Positions 11,561-23,154 of a stretch of 64,000 nucleotides of DNA are shown in pieces. The notes under the pieces are model-generated. The model was not told where the DNA came from and did no database searches. It saw nothing but the letters and a program-made list of their open reading frames with translations. Location: positions 6,298,746 through 6,362,745 of the forward strand of contig JBJCIZ010000239.1 of NCBI GenBank assembly GCA_051294375.1, in the 5' to 3' direction. This stretch comes from Paraspadella gotoi (lineage: Eukaryota > Chaetognatha). A program made the position numbers and the translations under genes. Within the stretch, counting starts at the first letter, position 1. Each line of letters opens with the position of its first letter.

Positions 11561-14500
11561 ATCTCTCTCTCTCTCTTTCTCCTCTTTTTATTATGAAAAT
11601 AAAACATTTCTTTAATATTATAAAATTAAAATATGTCTAAATATATAATATGAGGAGACTAACTCCTTTGAAAATATTTCGTCTCTTTTTCCTTCTACCG
11701 CTCTCTCTCTTCTCTTCTCTCTCTCTCTCTCTCTCTCTCTTTCTTCTTCCTCTTCTCTCTCTCTCATATATACTTTACCCTCTCTGCTCTCCCTCTCCCT
11801 CCAGTCCGTGGAGGAGATCTGTTCCAAACAGTATCGGACTCCGAGGAAAGACCTCGGTCCGCAAATGGGAGAGCTGGGACGACGCTTGAAAAGGAGCAGC
11901 AGCGCCCCGCCAATCAAAAAATCGACCCTTACCCGATTGGAGGAAGATGACCTCAGGCCAGGGCTGCCAGAATCTCGCCACCCTTACCTGGCGCCAGAGT
12001 TTATTTCGAAACTATACGTGCCAGAGGGCTTATCTCAATATGGTGAGGGAAATTTGTGGGAATGGAAGAGGAGAGAGAGAGAGAGAGAGAGATGAGAGAG
12101 AGAGAGAAGAGAGGGAGGAGCAGAGATGAGAGAAGCAGAGCATTTGACTCCATTTCAACCTCCTTCACAGAGTCAACACGAGCAAGTCGCTCCCCACTGC
12201 CGCCTCGGCGAACTGCCGGGCGACCCTCGCCGGCGTCCACCGCCTGCATTGACTTTTGCGCTCACGCCCACAAGGATATCACAACATTGAACAACGGGTT
12301 GACCACAGTGGTCACCCTGACCCCGGCATCTCGCGGCCTCTCCAAACCGGACATGGAGCAGCTGCACACGCTGCCCGCTTTACCGCCCGGAAACCACGGA
12401 ACGAGTTCGGGAGCGAGGAGGCGCAAAAGGCCAAGGATCGCCGCGGGTAAGTAAGGGGAGGGGGTTTATGTTTTTATCTTTCTTCCTTTCGTTGTTTTTT
12501 TCGTTTTTCGTTTATCGTTTTTCGTTTTTTTTTTCTTCCAATTTTTCTTTCTTTCCTTTTTTTTCCTTGTTTCTTTCTTTACTTCTTTTTTTATTTCTTT
12601 CATCAAAACCATAAATATCCTTTACGCCAATCCAAACCTCACTCCCACAGGGTCATGTCGATGCCTACCAAATACCCCACCGAGGTTAAGGATTACGCGC
12701 CGTCCCCATGACGCCCTGCAAGCGGCGCAAGAAGACAGAGGACGGGAAGACCCCTACCCCTGGTAAGGGTCGATGCGTCCGCCGGGACTATCCCCCAGCA
12801 AGGTAAGGAAGGTGGGAGAAAGGCGTTTTGGGTGGGTTTTTGGCTCTTAACTTGCCTAACGAACTTACCTTTTGACCCTTTTATTTTTATCGTTTTTCTT
12901 TCTTTCTTTCTTTCTATCTTTCTTTCTTTTATCTTTCTTTCTTTTCTTTCTTTCTTTCTTTTTTATTTCTTTCCTTTCTTTCTCTTCTTTTCCTTCTCTC
13001 TCCCCTTTTCCTCCAAGGCGGAGAAGGCGAATGCGCATCTCCTCAGGTCTCATGGCCTCCCATGGGACTCACTTCAAACGCCCGTTCGACTCCAAACTTC
13101 ATCCGAGCGATCGGGCGGCGGCCAAGGAGCGGCTCGTCTCGTCCTCCAGCGACGGCGGCGGCCGGTAGCGGCAGCGGCGGTCAATTCGGGCACGCTTTTT
13201 AATTGTTGAGTCGAGTCGTTGTTGTTTTTTACTCAGTCTCTCTCTCTCTCTCTCTCTTTTTTTACATTTATTGCTCTTATTAATTCATTCATTGCCCGTT
13301 ATTTCCGGTAGATCCGTCAGCCAGCAAGAGTCAAGTTTCCCTTCTCAGCCAAAATCCTTCCTCGGTAGGTGGCAAATTAACATTGATTAAATGACTTAAA
13401 TCCTTGAGAAATAATAATAAAAAATTCTCTATTTTCAGAGTCGTTTTAAGTTACATCCGTTTAATGTTTTTTCTTCACGATATGTACAAATGATGGTTTA
13501 AATTATTTGTTTTTTAAACCCTTTTTCTGAGATAAGAAAAGTTTTCTTTGTTTTCACAACGAAATATTAATGAAAAAATCCAGACATGTTTCGGTTCTTA
13601 ATTTAACTCTTTTTCCATAAATTAAATAGTTGTTCGAGCTCTCTTTTCCAAGAGCGCCCCATTATCTGTTCCTTTTCCCGTAATTTCATTTTAACTTTAA
13701 TATTTTGCTTAAATATATTCAACTTTATAACCAACCATAAACCTTTTCCCTAACCTTAATCCCAAACCTTAACGTAATCCTAAACCTTAACTTAAACCCT
13801 AGTCCCTATTCCTAATCGCGCGTAACCTTATCTCTAAACTCAACCCCTCACCCTTAATCTTAACCCTTAGCTTCCAACCTAATCTTTAATCTTAAAAAAT
13901 TCATCTAATTTAAATTTTTGATTAAAAAGGGTTTCGTTTCTGGGAAAATAAGCTATTGCATCTTTTTCTCGCTACAATTAACTAAATGTTTTTCCTTTCT
14001 TAGACCGTCGCTTCTCGGCGGCCAATTCGACCGCCAACGCTTACCCGTTAACGCAGGCATTCGGCGCTTTCCAGATTCCAATGGACAACCTTTCGCCTTG
14101 GGGCGGCCGCCTCAGAGAGTTAACTTTTCCTTGCTCACGCCAATATTTATTTAGTATTTACTGTATTTACTATTTACTAGTTTAGTTTATGTATTAAACT
14201 TTTATTGATAAATGTATTTCATATCAAAAGATAGTACTGTTGCTTAATATATTCATACCGCCTCAGTCCATTACCTTTCGGCAAATACCATTGACTCAGA
14301 GGTGGAACCGAAACGCACCATCCCAGGCGTAGTGTTTCCATCCACAGTCCGCACGACTTCCCTCTGCGTTGGCAAAGCGAGACGTCCGAGGGGTAACCGC
14401 CGCCAGTGACTGAATGACCGTTCACTGAGGGTCGGAAGACTCCAAAGCTAAACAGTCGATTGCCCATCCCAAATAGAGAGGCATCATAGTTTCAACCCGG

Positions 14501-16000
14501 CTGTTGCGCGTAATACAATACAGACATCATCCAACAATGAAAGAGAATAAATAGTTGACAATTTCGCTAGTCCAATTCAGAATTTTTGAAAAAAGTAAAA
14601 AGTCTGAACTATCCAAAACCAATCCATCAAGTGCCGGTTACACTTTCTCCGTAAACCAATCTTTTAACTTAAATAAATTATTTCCTCTGTTCAGCACGGA
14701 ATAGCATGTTCCTCAAAACTCGATGCGTGAACCAAGCTTCGATGGGCCGGTGAGACATATAAACAATAGATAAATAAACAAATAAATTAAATAAATAAAT
14801 AAATGAATGAATGAATGAGATGAATGAATGAATGAATGTAATTGAATGAATTGAATAAATAATAAATAAATAAATAAATAATAAATAATAAACCATAAAA
14901 ATGAAATAAATATTATAATTAAATAAATAATAATAATAATAAAATATAATAAAATAAAATATAATAAATATAATAAATAAATAAATATAATATCATAAAA
15001 AGAAGAAAAAACCTGCTCGCAAGAGAACCAACCAAGCTTATGTTTCCTTTCCTCGCCCCCCCCCCCCTTAAACGCAGAACCACCGATGCGCCCTCCATCG
15101 GCGGCGTCATCCTGCGACGCAGTCGACAATCAGCGAAGACGCCGACGACGACGGTACTCCGGGACGTCACCCCGTCATGAGTGACATGAAGAATAATTTC
15201 AAGGACGAGTCCAATTGGTAATGGTTTGCTCTCCTTTTCATTTCTGTTCCAGAACTTTAATTTTAAAATTAAAGTTAAACCTTTAACCCAATTCTAAGCC
15301 GTTTACCCTAATCCCCAGCTTTAATATCTCAAACCCTAATCCTCTTTACCCTTAAACCTAATCCCCTAACTTTGTAACCCTATTTTCAAATAAAAAAAAA
15401 ACGGATTCGATCCGAATTTTAAAATGATTATGGGGCGTTTGGAGGAAAATGAAAGTCCTGTATTTGTAATTATGTACGTATCATAACCTACTTTATATAC
15501 ACCCTAATATTATTCCATATTACCGTTTTATGACTGCTTCCTCCCTCCCTCCCTCCTTCCTCCCTCCTTTCCTCCCTTTCCTCCCTTCTTCTCTCCCTCC
15601 TCCCTCCTCCTTTCCTCCCTTCCTCCTCCCAGGGGGCGTGGCCATCGCTCTCTTCACGGCTGCCGTCCTCTTCGAATGGCGCAGAAACGAGAACTTCCAC
15701 GCCACCAACTTCGATCAGAGAACGAACAGAACGAGGCGACCGGATCAGTAATTGGTCTCATATATATCAGGTAGCTTTGATACAGGGGCGTGTATTAGGG
15801 TTAGTATTACAGGGACGTGCAGGAGAGGTAAGCAACCATTCGCAAAGTTAAACAGAAATATTAATAGTTTAGTTTTTAGTTAGTTTTAGTTAGTTTTTTA
15901 GTTCTTAGTTTTTTTAGTTTAAATATAAGCTTGCCACTTAAATCTCTTAACAATTTATCTTTCCCTCACCTTTCCCTCCCTCACCTTCCCCTCCCTCTCT

Positions 16001-16066
<66 letters not shown>

Positions 16067-16572
16067 CTCAGCACAAAAACATGAAACGCGTGTGAGACAC
16101 GCGTCGAGAGATTTACTTGAAAAACTGGAGGAGAAGAGGAATGAGAAAAAAGGAGGAAACGTGGTCGGCAGCTTGGCGCGGCGGCGTGCCGCGTCGGCAG
16201 CGCGGCGGCTGCTGCAGGCCGGTTCAAGCTTGCCTCTACCTGGCTGCGTCGCAAGCAGCTGCATTCGTTTCGGTTATACGGGCTGGGCCAGCGTCGAGGG
16301 TTTCCTCCTGGCCAAGCCGCGGAGGTCAAACCTTCAAAAAAGTCAACTGAGAATGAGGTATTTTTTTATGTTTTTGCTGTTTTTGCGTTTATGGGTTTTT
16401 TTTGGTTTTGTTGTTGTTTTTTTTTTTTTTTTTTATGTTTTTTTGAGAGTTTTTTTTGACGAAGATATATATATGTAGCTGGCATTTTTGTTTATAATAT
16501 TGCAATTTTTTTTAGACACTAAATCACGATGCTCGTTCGCTCGCTTAACTTACTCACTTTCTCAATAACTCA

Positions 16573-16603
<31 letters not shown>

Positions 16604-18411
16604 TCTTCTCTCTTCCTTCTCTCTCTCTCTCTCTCTCTCGTCTCTCTCTCTTTCCTCCCTCCCCCCCCGCGGAAATACTATTACATATAACTCACACACG
16701 CCTATTCACCCCCCCACCCCCTTTTTTTCCACAAGCCGCGTTTTCTCAACGACGGAAAATTCGTCTCGAACTTCGACGGCAGTTCGGTCCGAGGTTAAGT
16801 TAAAAAAGCGGAGGCCGAAAAGCATTGGATTGAGTATCTGGTTCAGTGTTTGGGTTCGAATTGAGAATTACAGATACGATTAATGGGACGACTTTCGGAA
16901 AAGATAGTGCCAAGCGGTTTTAAATCAAATAATAACCGTGCAAGAAACTTCTTTGCTAAGTTTAGCGATGGTTAGACTATATTATTATTGCGAGTTACGA
17001 ATGAGTCGGGAGTTCTTTACGACTTAAGGTATCAATAGTTATGTATCAAGACTAACAATATAAAATACTATACGCAAATGAATATAACATTTTCTTTCCC
17101 GCAGTTTGAAGAAGAAGAAAGCCGTTTTACCGATCCGACGACGGCGACGACGACGACGACGTCGAAATCTTGTCCGCCCAAGGCGGCCGCAGGTACGACC
17201 CTAATACCGATTGTTTCGGTATCGTCCGTTGGACTTACTTTTTTATCTCTACTGTTATTGAAATTTTTTTAAAAAAATTTCTTTGAACTAGTAAAGAATA
17301 ATCGTAATTGTGTTGATTACTGATACTATACTTAACATACCAAACTTATGAAAAAGACTTTGATTGATCTGGATCTTGCATATCTTGTAAGAGGGAATGG
17401 GAGGCCCTCAACCCAGCATAGTACCTGTCCGTTGTCATGAGCGAATACCTCAATTTATTAAATGAAAATAATTAAATAATTTTTGGTACCCGGTTTTACC
17501 TATTCATAAATGTTGTTCCTATATAATTAAGAATATTAAATTTGAACCAATATAAAAATTAAAAAGTTGACATTATTAATCCAATTTACTTTGGAGCAAG
17601 CTAGCTTTTTTTTAAAATTTATAAAGTTTCCATAAAGATTCTGCCACACTCCGGAGCAGCTGGCTTCACTATCTGTTGAAATGTTCTTGTGTCTATCGTG
17701 ATTGTTTGTATCCATGTTTAGAAACTGTTTTCAATTTTGTTAAAGGATAATATTAATAGAATTCAACTTAAGGCAATCTCGGAAATTCGTTTTTAACAAC
17801 ATTTTACAACAATTCGCCCTCACTTATACAGGTCGTCATTCTTCTAAACTACGAAAGCGTCATGCCGAATTTCTGGCCCTACGTCTCGCCTTCCTCACGC
17901 CCTCCTACATACTTCGTACACGGTCATGCAGCCTTCGAGGAACCTCTGGTTTACCGCTCCTTATCACAGTGAGTATGACGTTTGTAAGAATAAACATGGC
18001 ATGGGCAGCGGAGCATGCGCGACATTCGCCCCCTCTCCCACCCGAGCTTGCGACCAATAAAAAAAAGGGACTTCAGCGCATGCACGAAGCCATAATCGAC
18101 GTATTCATGAGGAAAGCAGGCGAACAATCCTCAGCGAAGAAAATAGGAAAACGTTGTTTTGCTCCAGTTTTTGTTATGCAAAAAATTTGTGGGTTTTTAT
18201 TTCGGGTCTTACGTGTTAAATGATTTTTTAATACTAATTTAATAATTAATTTTACCAATGATCACTTAGTGACTTTCTTCTTAACGAAAAAAATTATCTC
18301 TTCTCATTTCATAGCATTCTCTCTTTCGCTCTCTCTTTTTCTAATTTTTTAAAAAATTGGGTGATGTATTTATGTTCTGTTTTTCACGCATTCAGACTTC
18401 TCCGTCAAACC

Positions 18412-18442
<31 letters not shown>

Positions 18443-18727
18443 CTCTCTTCTCTCTCTCTTTCATCTCTCTCTTTTTTTCTCTTTAAAAGGGATGGAGCAT
18501 GGGAAAATGTGGAGCCTCGTTCTCCTTCGGTTGCGCGTGGAGCATGTACACCAACGGTTGCAAATACGCGCGAAGCAGAATTCCCAAAAAGTTTCGTTTG
18601 AACGAAAAAAACGATTGGTAAGTGCGAAAGATTTAAAAAAAGGTAAGTTAAAGGGAAAGGACGACTCGTCGCGTGGATGAAAACGTGGAGAAGATGCCGT
18701 AAGGCAGAAGGCCTGATTCCGCTCTGC

Positions 18728-18774
<47 letters not shown>

Positions 18775-19255
18775 ATCTCTCTCTCTCTCTTTCTCCTCTT
18801 TTTATTATGAAAATAAAACATTTCTTTAATATTATAAAATTAAAATATGTCTAAATATATAATATGAGGAGACTAACTCCTTTGAAAATATTTCGTCTCT
18901 TTTTCCTTCTACCGCTCTCTCTCTTCTCTTCTCTCTCTCTCTCTCTCTCTCTCTTTCTTCTTCCTCTTCTCTCTCTCTCATATATACTTTACCCTCTCTG
19001 CTCTCCCTCTCCCTCCAGTCCGTGGAGGAGATCTGTTCCAAACAGTATCGACTCGAGGAAGACCTCGTCCGCAAATGGGAGGAGCTGGACGACGCTGAAA
19101 AGGAGCAGCAGCGCCGCATCAAAAAATCGACCTTACCCGATCTGGAGGAAGAGATCGAGGCCAGGCTGCAGAATCTCGCCACTTACCTGGCGCCGGTTTA
19201 TTCGAAATACGTGCCAGAGGCTTATCTCAATATGGTGAGGGAAATTGTGGGAATG

Positions 19256-19294
<39 letters not shown>

Positions 19295-20080
19295 CAGAGC
19301 ATTTGACTCCATTTCACCTCCTTCACAGGTCAACACGGAGCAAGTCGCTCCCCACTGCCGCCTCGGCGAACTGCCCGGGCGACCCTTCGCCGGCGTCACC
19401 GCCTGCATGGACTTTTGCGCTCACGCCCACAAGGATATCCACAACATGAACAACGGGTTGACCACAGTGGTCACCCTGACCCGGCATCGCGGCCTCTCCA
19501 AACCGGACATGGAGCAGCTGCACACGCTGCCGCTTTACGTTCCGGAACCGACGGACGAGTTCGGGAGCGAGGAGGCGCAAAAGGCCAAGATCGCCGCGGG
19601 TAAGTTAAGGGGAGGGGGGAGTATGTTTTTATCTTTCCTTCCTTTCGTTTTTTTTTCGTTTTTCGCTTTATCGTTTTTCGTTTTTTTTTTCTTTCCAATT
19701 TTCTTTCTTTCCTTTTTTTTCCTTGTTTCTTTCTTTACTTCTTTTTTTATTTCTTTCATCAAAACCTAAATATCCTTACCCAATCCAAACCTCACTCCCA
19801 CAGGGTCATTCGAATGCCTTACCAAATACCCCACCGAGGTAAGGATACGCGCCGTCCCCATGACGCCCTGCAAGCGGCGCAAGAAGACAGAGGACGGGAA
19901 GAGCCCTACCCCTGGTAAGGGCCGAGGCCGTCCGCCGGGACTATCCCCCAGCAAGGTAAGGAAGGTGGAGAAAGGGTTTTTGGGTGGGTTTGGCTTTAAC
20001 TTCCTAACGAACTTACCTTTTTGACCCTTTTATTTTTTATACCCGTTTTCTTTCTTTCTTTCTTTCTATCTTTCTTTCTT

Positions 20081-20113
<33 letters not shown>

Positions 20114-21889
20114 TTTACTTTCTTTCCTTTCTTTCTCTTCTTTTCCTTCTCCTCTCCCCCTTTTCCTCCAAGGCGGAGAAGGCGATGCGCATCTCCTCAG
20201 GTCTCATGGCCTCCATGGGACTCACTTCCAAACCGCCCGTCGACTCCAAACTTCATCCGAGCGATCGGGCGGCGGAGGAGCGGCTCGTCTCGTCCTCCAG
20301 CGACGGCGGCGGCGGTAGCGGCAGCGGCGGTCAATTCGGGCACGCTTTTAACATGTGAGTCGAGTCGTTGTTGTTTTTACTCAGTCTCTCTCTCTCTCTC
20401 TCTTTTTTTACATTTATTGCTCTTATTAATTCATTCATTGCGTTTATTTCGGTAGATCCGTCAGCCAGCAAGAGTCAAGTTTCCCTTCTCAGCAAAATCC
20501 TTCCTCGGTAGGTGGCAATTAACATTGATTAAATGACTTAAATCCTGAGAAATAAATAATAAAAAATTCTCTATTTTCAGAGCTCGTTTTAAGTTACATC
20601 CGTTTAATGTTTTTCTTCACGATCATGTACAAATGATGTTTAAATTTATTTGTTTTTTAAACCCTTTTTCTGAGATAAGAAAAGTTTTCTTTGTTTTCAC
20701 AACGAAATATTAATGAAAAAATCACAGACATGTTTCGGTCTTAATTTAACTCTTTTTCCATAAATTAAATAGTTTTTCGAGCTCTCTTTTCCAAGAGCGC
20801 CCCATTTCTGTTCCTTTATCCCGTAATTTCATTTTAACTTTAATATTTTGCTTAAATATATTCAACTTATAACCCAACCATAAACCTTTTCCCTAACCTT
20901 AATCCCAAACCTTAACGTAATCCTAAACCTTAACCTTAAACCCTAGTCCCTAATCCTAATCCCTAACCTTAATCTCTAACTCAACCCCTCACCTTAATCC
21001 TTAACCCTTAGCTTCAACCTAATCTTTAATCTAAAAAATTCATCTAATTTTAAATTTTTGATAAAAAGGGTCGTTCTGGGAAAATAAGGCTATTCATCTT
21101 TCTCGCTACGAATTAACTAAATGTTTTTCCTTTCTTAGACCGTCGCCTTCTCGGCGGCCAACTCGACCGCCAACGCTTACCCGTTAACGCAGGCATTCGG
21201 CGCCTTTCCAGATTCCAATGGACAACCTTTCGCCTGGGGGCGGCCGCCTCAGAGGTAACTTCCTTGCTCACGCCAATATTTATTTAGTATTACTGTATTT
21301 ACTATTTACTATTTAGTTTATGTATTAAACTTTTATTGATAAATAGTTATTTCATATCAAAAGTTAGATACTGTTGCGATATATTCATACCGCCTCAGTC
21401 CATTACCTTTCGGCAAATACCATTGACTCAGAGGGGGAACCGAAACGCACCATCCCAGGCGTAGTGTTCCATCCACAGTCCGCACGACTTCCCTCTGCGT
21501 TGGCAAAGCGAGACCGTCCGAGGGTAACCGCGCCAGTGACTGGATGCGTCACTGAGGGTCGGAAGACTCCAAAGCTAACAGTCGATTGCCCCATCCCAAT
21601 GGGCATCATAGTCAACCCGGCTGTTGCCGTAATACAATTACAGACATCATCCACAATGAAAGAGAATAATAGTGACAATTTCGCTAGTCCAATTCAGAAT
21701 TTTGAAAAAAAGTAAAAGTCTGAATATCCAAAACAATCCATCAAGTGCCGTACACTTTCTCCGTAACCAATCTTTAACTTAAATAAATTATTTTCCTCTT
21801 TCAGCACGAATAGCATGTTCGCTCAAAACTCGATGGTGAACCAAGCTTCGATGGCCGGTGAGACATATAACAATAGATAAATAAACAAA

Positions 21890-21920
<31 letters not shown>

Positions 21921-21965
21921 ATGAATGAATGAATGAATGAATGAATGAATGTATGAATGAATGAA

Positions 21966-22008
<43 letters not shown>

Positions 22009-23120
22009 ACCATAAAAATGAATAAATATAATAATAAATAAATAATAATAATAATAAAATATAATAAAATAAAATATAATAAATATAATAAATAAATAAA
22101 TATAAATATCATAAAAAAGAAGAAAAACCTGCTCGCAAGAGAACCAACCAAGTTATGCTTCCTTTCCTCGCCCCCCCCCCTTAAACGGCAGAACCACCGA
22201 TGCGCCCTCCATCGGCGGCGTCATCCTGCGACGCGTCGACAATCAGCGAAGACGCCGACGACGACGGTCTCCGGGACGTCACCGTCATGAGTGACAATGA
22301 AGATAATTTCAAGGACGAGTCAATTGGTAAGTTGCTCTCTTTTCATTTCTGTTCCAGAACTTAATTTTAAAATTAAAGTTAAACCTTTAACCCAATTTCT
22401 AGCCGTTTACCCTAATCCCCAGCTTTAATATCTAACCCTAATCCTTTTACCCTTAAACCTAATCCCTAACCTTTAACCCTATTTTCAAATAAAAAAAAAA
22501 ACGGATTCGATTCCGAATTTTAAAATGATATGGGGCGTTTTGGGAAAAGAAGTCCTGTATTGTAATTATGTACGTTCTACCTCTTTTTTACCCTTTTATT
22601 CCAATATTACCGTTTTATTGACTGCTCCTCCCTCCCTCCCTCCTTCCTCCCTCCTTTCCTCCCTTCCTCCCTTCTTCCTCTCCCTCCCTCCCTTCCTCCT
22701 TTCCTCCCTTCCTCCTCCCAGGGGGCGTGGCCATCGCTCTCTCTCACGGCTCCGTCCTCTTCGAATGCGCAAAACGAGAACTTCACGCCACAACTTCGAT
22801 CAGAGAACCGAACAGAACGAGGCCGACCAGGATCAGTTTGGTCTTTTATCAGGTAGCTTGATACAGGGGCGTGTATAGGGTTAGATTACAGGGACGTGCA
22901 GAGAGGTAAGCACCTTTCGCAAAGTAAAAAGAAATATTAATAGTTAGTTTTTAGTTAGTTTTAGTTAGTTTTAGTTAGTTTTTAGTTTAAATATAAGCTT
23001 GCCACTTAAATCTCTTAACAATTTTATCTTTCCCTCACCTTTCCCTCCCTCACCTTCCCCTCCCTCTCTCTCTTCTCTCTCTCTCCCCCTTCTCCTCTCT
23101 CTCTTCTCTCTCTCTCTCTC

Positions 23121-23154
<34 letters not shown>

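Larger units (their letters stand above)
8880..18400 (+). repeat. TET: TET copy B block (longest copy, 5' exons to stop)
   Basis: Carries the gene from 8,967 to a stop-equivalent near 17,976. Exons after the alternative pair are indel-ridden here: 11,805-12,043, 12,171-12,446, 12,651-12,802, 13,018-13,206, 13,312-13,364, 14,004-14,116, 14,695-14,749, 15,078-15,217, 15,633-15,770, 16,072-16,349, 16,733-16,793, 17,105-17,192 and 17,832-17,978. They match copy C one for one. The block ends in the (CT)n tract at about 18,416-18,480, where the sequence jumps back to the intron before exon b. Confidence 0.85.

Noticed and set aside
13720-13890. CCCTAA-like runs that look like telomere sequence
   Set aside because: Units are irregular and short, lie inside introns and recur between MITE-like ends, so this is not a chromosome end.
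14690-15000. CRISPR-like or satellite array
   Set aside because: Simple AATA/AATG microsatellite within an intron of an animal gene. No spacer-repeat structure.
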